Assembly: GCF_023375975.1 (NCBI RefSeq)
Contig: NW_026040046.1
Coordinates: 2,024,501-2,088,500, forward strand
Length of the DNA stretch: 64,000 nt
Origin: Astyanax mexicanus
Lineage: Eukaryota > Chordata > Actinopteri > Characiformes > Acestrorhamphidae
Direction of reading: 5' to 3'
Both the position numbers and the translations under genes were made by a program. Below are positions 61,648-64,000 of the stretch, piece after piece; positions within the stretch are counted from its first letter, which is position 1; every line of letters begins with the position of its first letter. The notes under the pieces are model-generated. The model did not search any database, was not told where the DNA came from, and saw only the letters and a list, made by a program, of their open reading frames with translations.

Positions 61648-64000
61648 TTAAATGTGTGTTAGTTAGCTAGGTTAAATGTGTGTTAGTTAGGTAGGTTAAA
61701 TGTGTGTTAGTTAGCTAGGTTAAATGTGTGTTAGTTAGGTAGGTTAAATGTGTGTTAGTTAGCTAGATTAAATGTGTGTTAGTTAGGTAGGTTAAATGTG
61801 TGTTAGTTAGGTAGGTTAAATGTGTGTTAGTTAGCTAGATTAAATGTGTGTTAGTTAGGTAGGTTAAATGTGTGTTAGTTAGGTAGGTTATATGTGTGTT
61901 AGTTAGCTAGATTAAATGTGTGTTAGTTAGGTAGGTTAAATGTGTGTTAGTTAGCTAGGTTAAATGTGTGTTAGTTAGGTAGGTTATATGTGTGTTAGTT
62001 AGCTAGATTAAATGTGTGTTAGTTAGCTAGATTAAATGTGTGTTAGTTAGCTAGATTAAATGTGTGTTAGTTAGGTAGGTTAAATGTGTGTTAGTTAGGT
62101 AGGTTAAATGTGTGTTAGTTAGCTAGATTAAATGTGTGTTAGTTAGGTAGGTTAAATGTGTGTTAGTTAGCTAGATTAAATGTGTGTTAGTTAGGTAGGT
62201 TAAATGTGTGTTAGTTAGCTAGATTAAATGTGTGTTAGTTAGGTAGGTTAAATGTGTGTTAGTTAGCTAGATTAAATGTGTGTTAGTTAGGTAGGTTAAA
62301 TGTGTGTTAGTTAGGTAGGTTAAATGTGTGTTAGTTAGGTAGGTTAAATGCTTGTTAGTTAGCTAGGTTAAATGTGTGTTAGTTAGCTAGATTAAATGTG
62401 TGTTAGTTAGGTAGGTTAAATGTGTGTTAGTTAGCTAGATTAAATGTGTGTTAGTTAGCTAGGTTAAATGTGTGTTAGTTAGGTAGGTTAAATGTGTGTT
62501 AGTTAGGTAGGTTAAATGTGTGTTAGTTAGCTAGATTAAATGTGTGTTAGTTAGCTAGATTAAATGTGTGTTAGTTAGGTAGGTTAAATGTGTGTTAGTT
62601 AGCTAGGTTAAATGTGTGTTAGTTAGCTAGATTAAATGTGTGTTAGTTAGCTAGATTAAATGTGTGTTAGTTAGCTAGGTTAAATGTGTGTTAGTTAGGT
62701 AGGTTAAATGTGTGTTAGTTAGGTAGGTTATATGTGTGTTAGTTAGGTAGGTTAAATGTGTGTTAGTTAGGTAGGTTAAATGTGTGTTAGTTAGCTAGAT
62801 TAAATGTGTGTTAGTTAGGTAGGTTAAATGTGTGTTAGTTAGCTAGATTAAATGTGTGTTAGTTAGGTAGGTTAAATGTGTGTTAGTTAGCTAGGTTAAA
62901 TGTGTGTTAGTTAGCTAGGTTAAATGTGTGTTAGTTAGCTAGATTAAATGTGTGTTAGTTAGCTAGGTTAAATGTGTGTTAGTTAGCTAGATTAAATGTG
63001 TGTTAGTTAGCTAGGTTATATGTGTGTTAGTTAGCTAGATTAAATGTGTGTTAGTTAGGTAGGTTAAATGTGTGTTAGTTAGCTAGATTAAATGTGTGTT
63101 AGTTAGGTAGGTTAAATGTGTGTTAGTTAGCTAGATTGAATGTGTGTTAGTTAGCTAGATTAAATGTGTGTTAGTTAGGTAGGTTAAATGTGTGTTAGTT
63201 AGCTAGGTTAAATGTGTGTTAGTTAGGTAGGTTAAATGTGTGTTAGTTAGCTAGGTTAAATGTGTGTTAGTTAGGTAGGTTAAATGTGTGTTAGTTAGCT
63301 AGGTTAAATGTGTGTTAGTTAGCTAGGTTAAATGTGTGTTAGTTAGGTAGGTTATATGTGTGTTAGTTAGCTAGATTAAATGTGTGTTAGTTAGGTAGGT
63401 TAAATGTGTGTTAGTTAGCTAGATTAAATGTGTGTTAGTTAGCTAGATTAAATGTGTGTTAGTTAGGTAGGTTATATGTGTGTTAGTTAGCTAGATTAAA
63501 TGTGTGTTAGTTAGGTAGGTTAAATGTGTGTTAGTTAGCTAGATTAAATGTGTGTTAGTTAGCTAGATTAAATGTGTGTTAGTTAGGTAGGTTAAATGTG
63601 TGTTAGTTAGCTAGGTTAAATGTGTGTTAGTTAGGTAGGTTAAATGTGTGTTAGTTAGCTAGGTTAAATGTGTGTTAGTTAGGTAGGTTAAATGTGTGTT
63701 AGTTAGCTAGGTTAAATGTGTGTTAGTTAGCTAGGTTAAATGTGTGTTAGTTAGGTAGGTTAAATGTGTGTTAGTTAGCTAGATTAAATGTGTGTTAGTT
63801 AGGTAGGTTAAATGTGTGTTAGTTAGCTAGGTTAAATGTGTGTTAGTTAGGTAGGTTAAATGTGTGTTAGTTAGCTAGATTAAATGTGTGTTAGTTAGGT
63901 AGGTTAAATGTGTGTTAGTTAGCTAGGTTAAATGTGTGTTAGTTAGCTAGATTAAATGTGTGTTAGTTAGGTAGGTTAAATGTGTGTTAGTTAGCTAGGT

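Larger units (their letters stand above)
40771..64000. repeat. 24-bp satellite array, about 820 monomers, open at window end
   Basis: The core of the monomer is GTTAGTTAGCTAGGTTAA followed by ATGTGT (24 bp). Variation is concentrated at a few sites: GCTAGG versus GGTAGG, AGGTTA versus AGATTA or AGTTTA, TTAAATG versus TTATATG, and rarer GCCAG, GCTTGG and GCTATG forms. Neighbouring monomers often alternate GCTAG and GGTAG, hinting at a 48-bp dimer. The common GCTAGG form carries a stop in all six frames. The GGTAGG form opens one minus-strand frame, but it is soon closed by neighbouring monomers, so no protein is encoded. The array has three LINE-derived insertions (49,508, 56,890 and 60,344) and continues past the right edge, so its true size is unknown. 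Confidence 0.98.

Noticed and set aside
40771..64000. Interstitial telomeric repeat
   Set aside because: The monomer contains TTAG words but never the TTAGGG series; the period is 24 bp.
40771..64000. Centromere identity
   Set aside because: A large satellite alone does not show centromere function; the 24-bp unit and lack of CENP-related evidence leave this open.

Overview
The window looks like intergenic, repeat-dominated DNA from a teleost fish. The evidence is the AT-rich composition, decayed Tc1-like transposases, L2/CR1-type LINE fragments with fish-style 3' tails, a tRNA-derived SINE, a solo LTR and very long tandem arrays. An ostariophysan such as a characiform is my guess from the mix of repeat families, not something the sequence proves. 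I found no host gene, tRNA, rRNA or CRISPR array that I can defend. Nearly all open frames are short and fall in repeats or AT-rich DNA.

Positions 1-12,040 hold old DNA transposons. There are two Tc1-like remnants (466-655 and 994-1900), then a composite element of about 5.8 kb bounded by a 13-bp inverted repeat (2016-7861). Inside it lies a TIR element (4871-6326), and inside that a SINE with a perfect 13-bp target-site duplication (4978-5407). LINE 3' fragments follow at 8885-9045 and 11,930-12,036.

Positions 12,040-31,900 are mostly unrecognised AT-rich DNA. Within them are a solo LTR with a perfect 5-bp target-site duplication (15,687-16,040), a broken LINE carrying endonuclease and reverse transcriptase motifs (17,230-19,400), a second LINE end (22,436-23,016), a GTTGCTA minisatellite (24,206-24,670), a Tc1 transposase remnant (25,829-26,295), another deleted Tc1 copy (28,890-29,280) and two striking perfect hairpins (27,592-27,649 and 31,065-31,149).

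Positions 31,900-40,770 begin with a 29-bp satellite of about 140 monomers (31,924-36,000) showing a 15-monomer higher-order period. It is followed by a TIR element, a 149-bp foldback and a G-run minisatellite.

From 40,771 to the window edge runs a 24-bp satellite of about 820 monomers, open at the right end. It is interrupted three times by the same 1,156-bp LINE 3' fragment. The fragment is flanked each time by the same junctions and the same rare monomers, so one insertion was probably copied along with the satellite. This is the most informative structure here: a LINE-tagged higher-order satellite whose unit sizes (45, 47 and 49 monomers) can be read directly.
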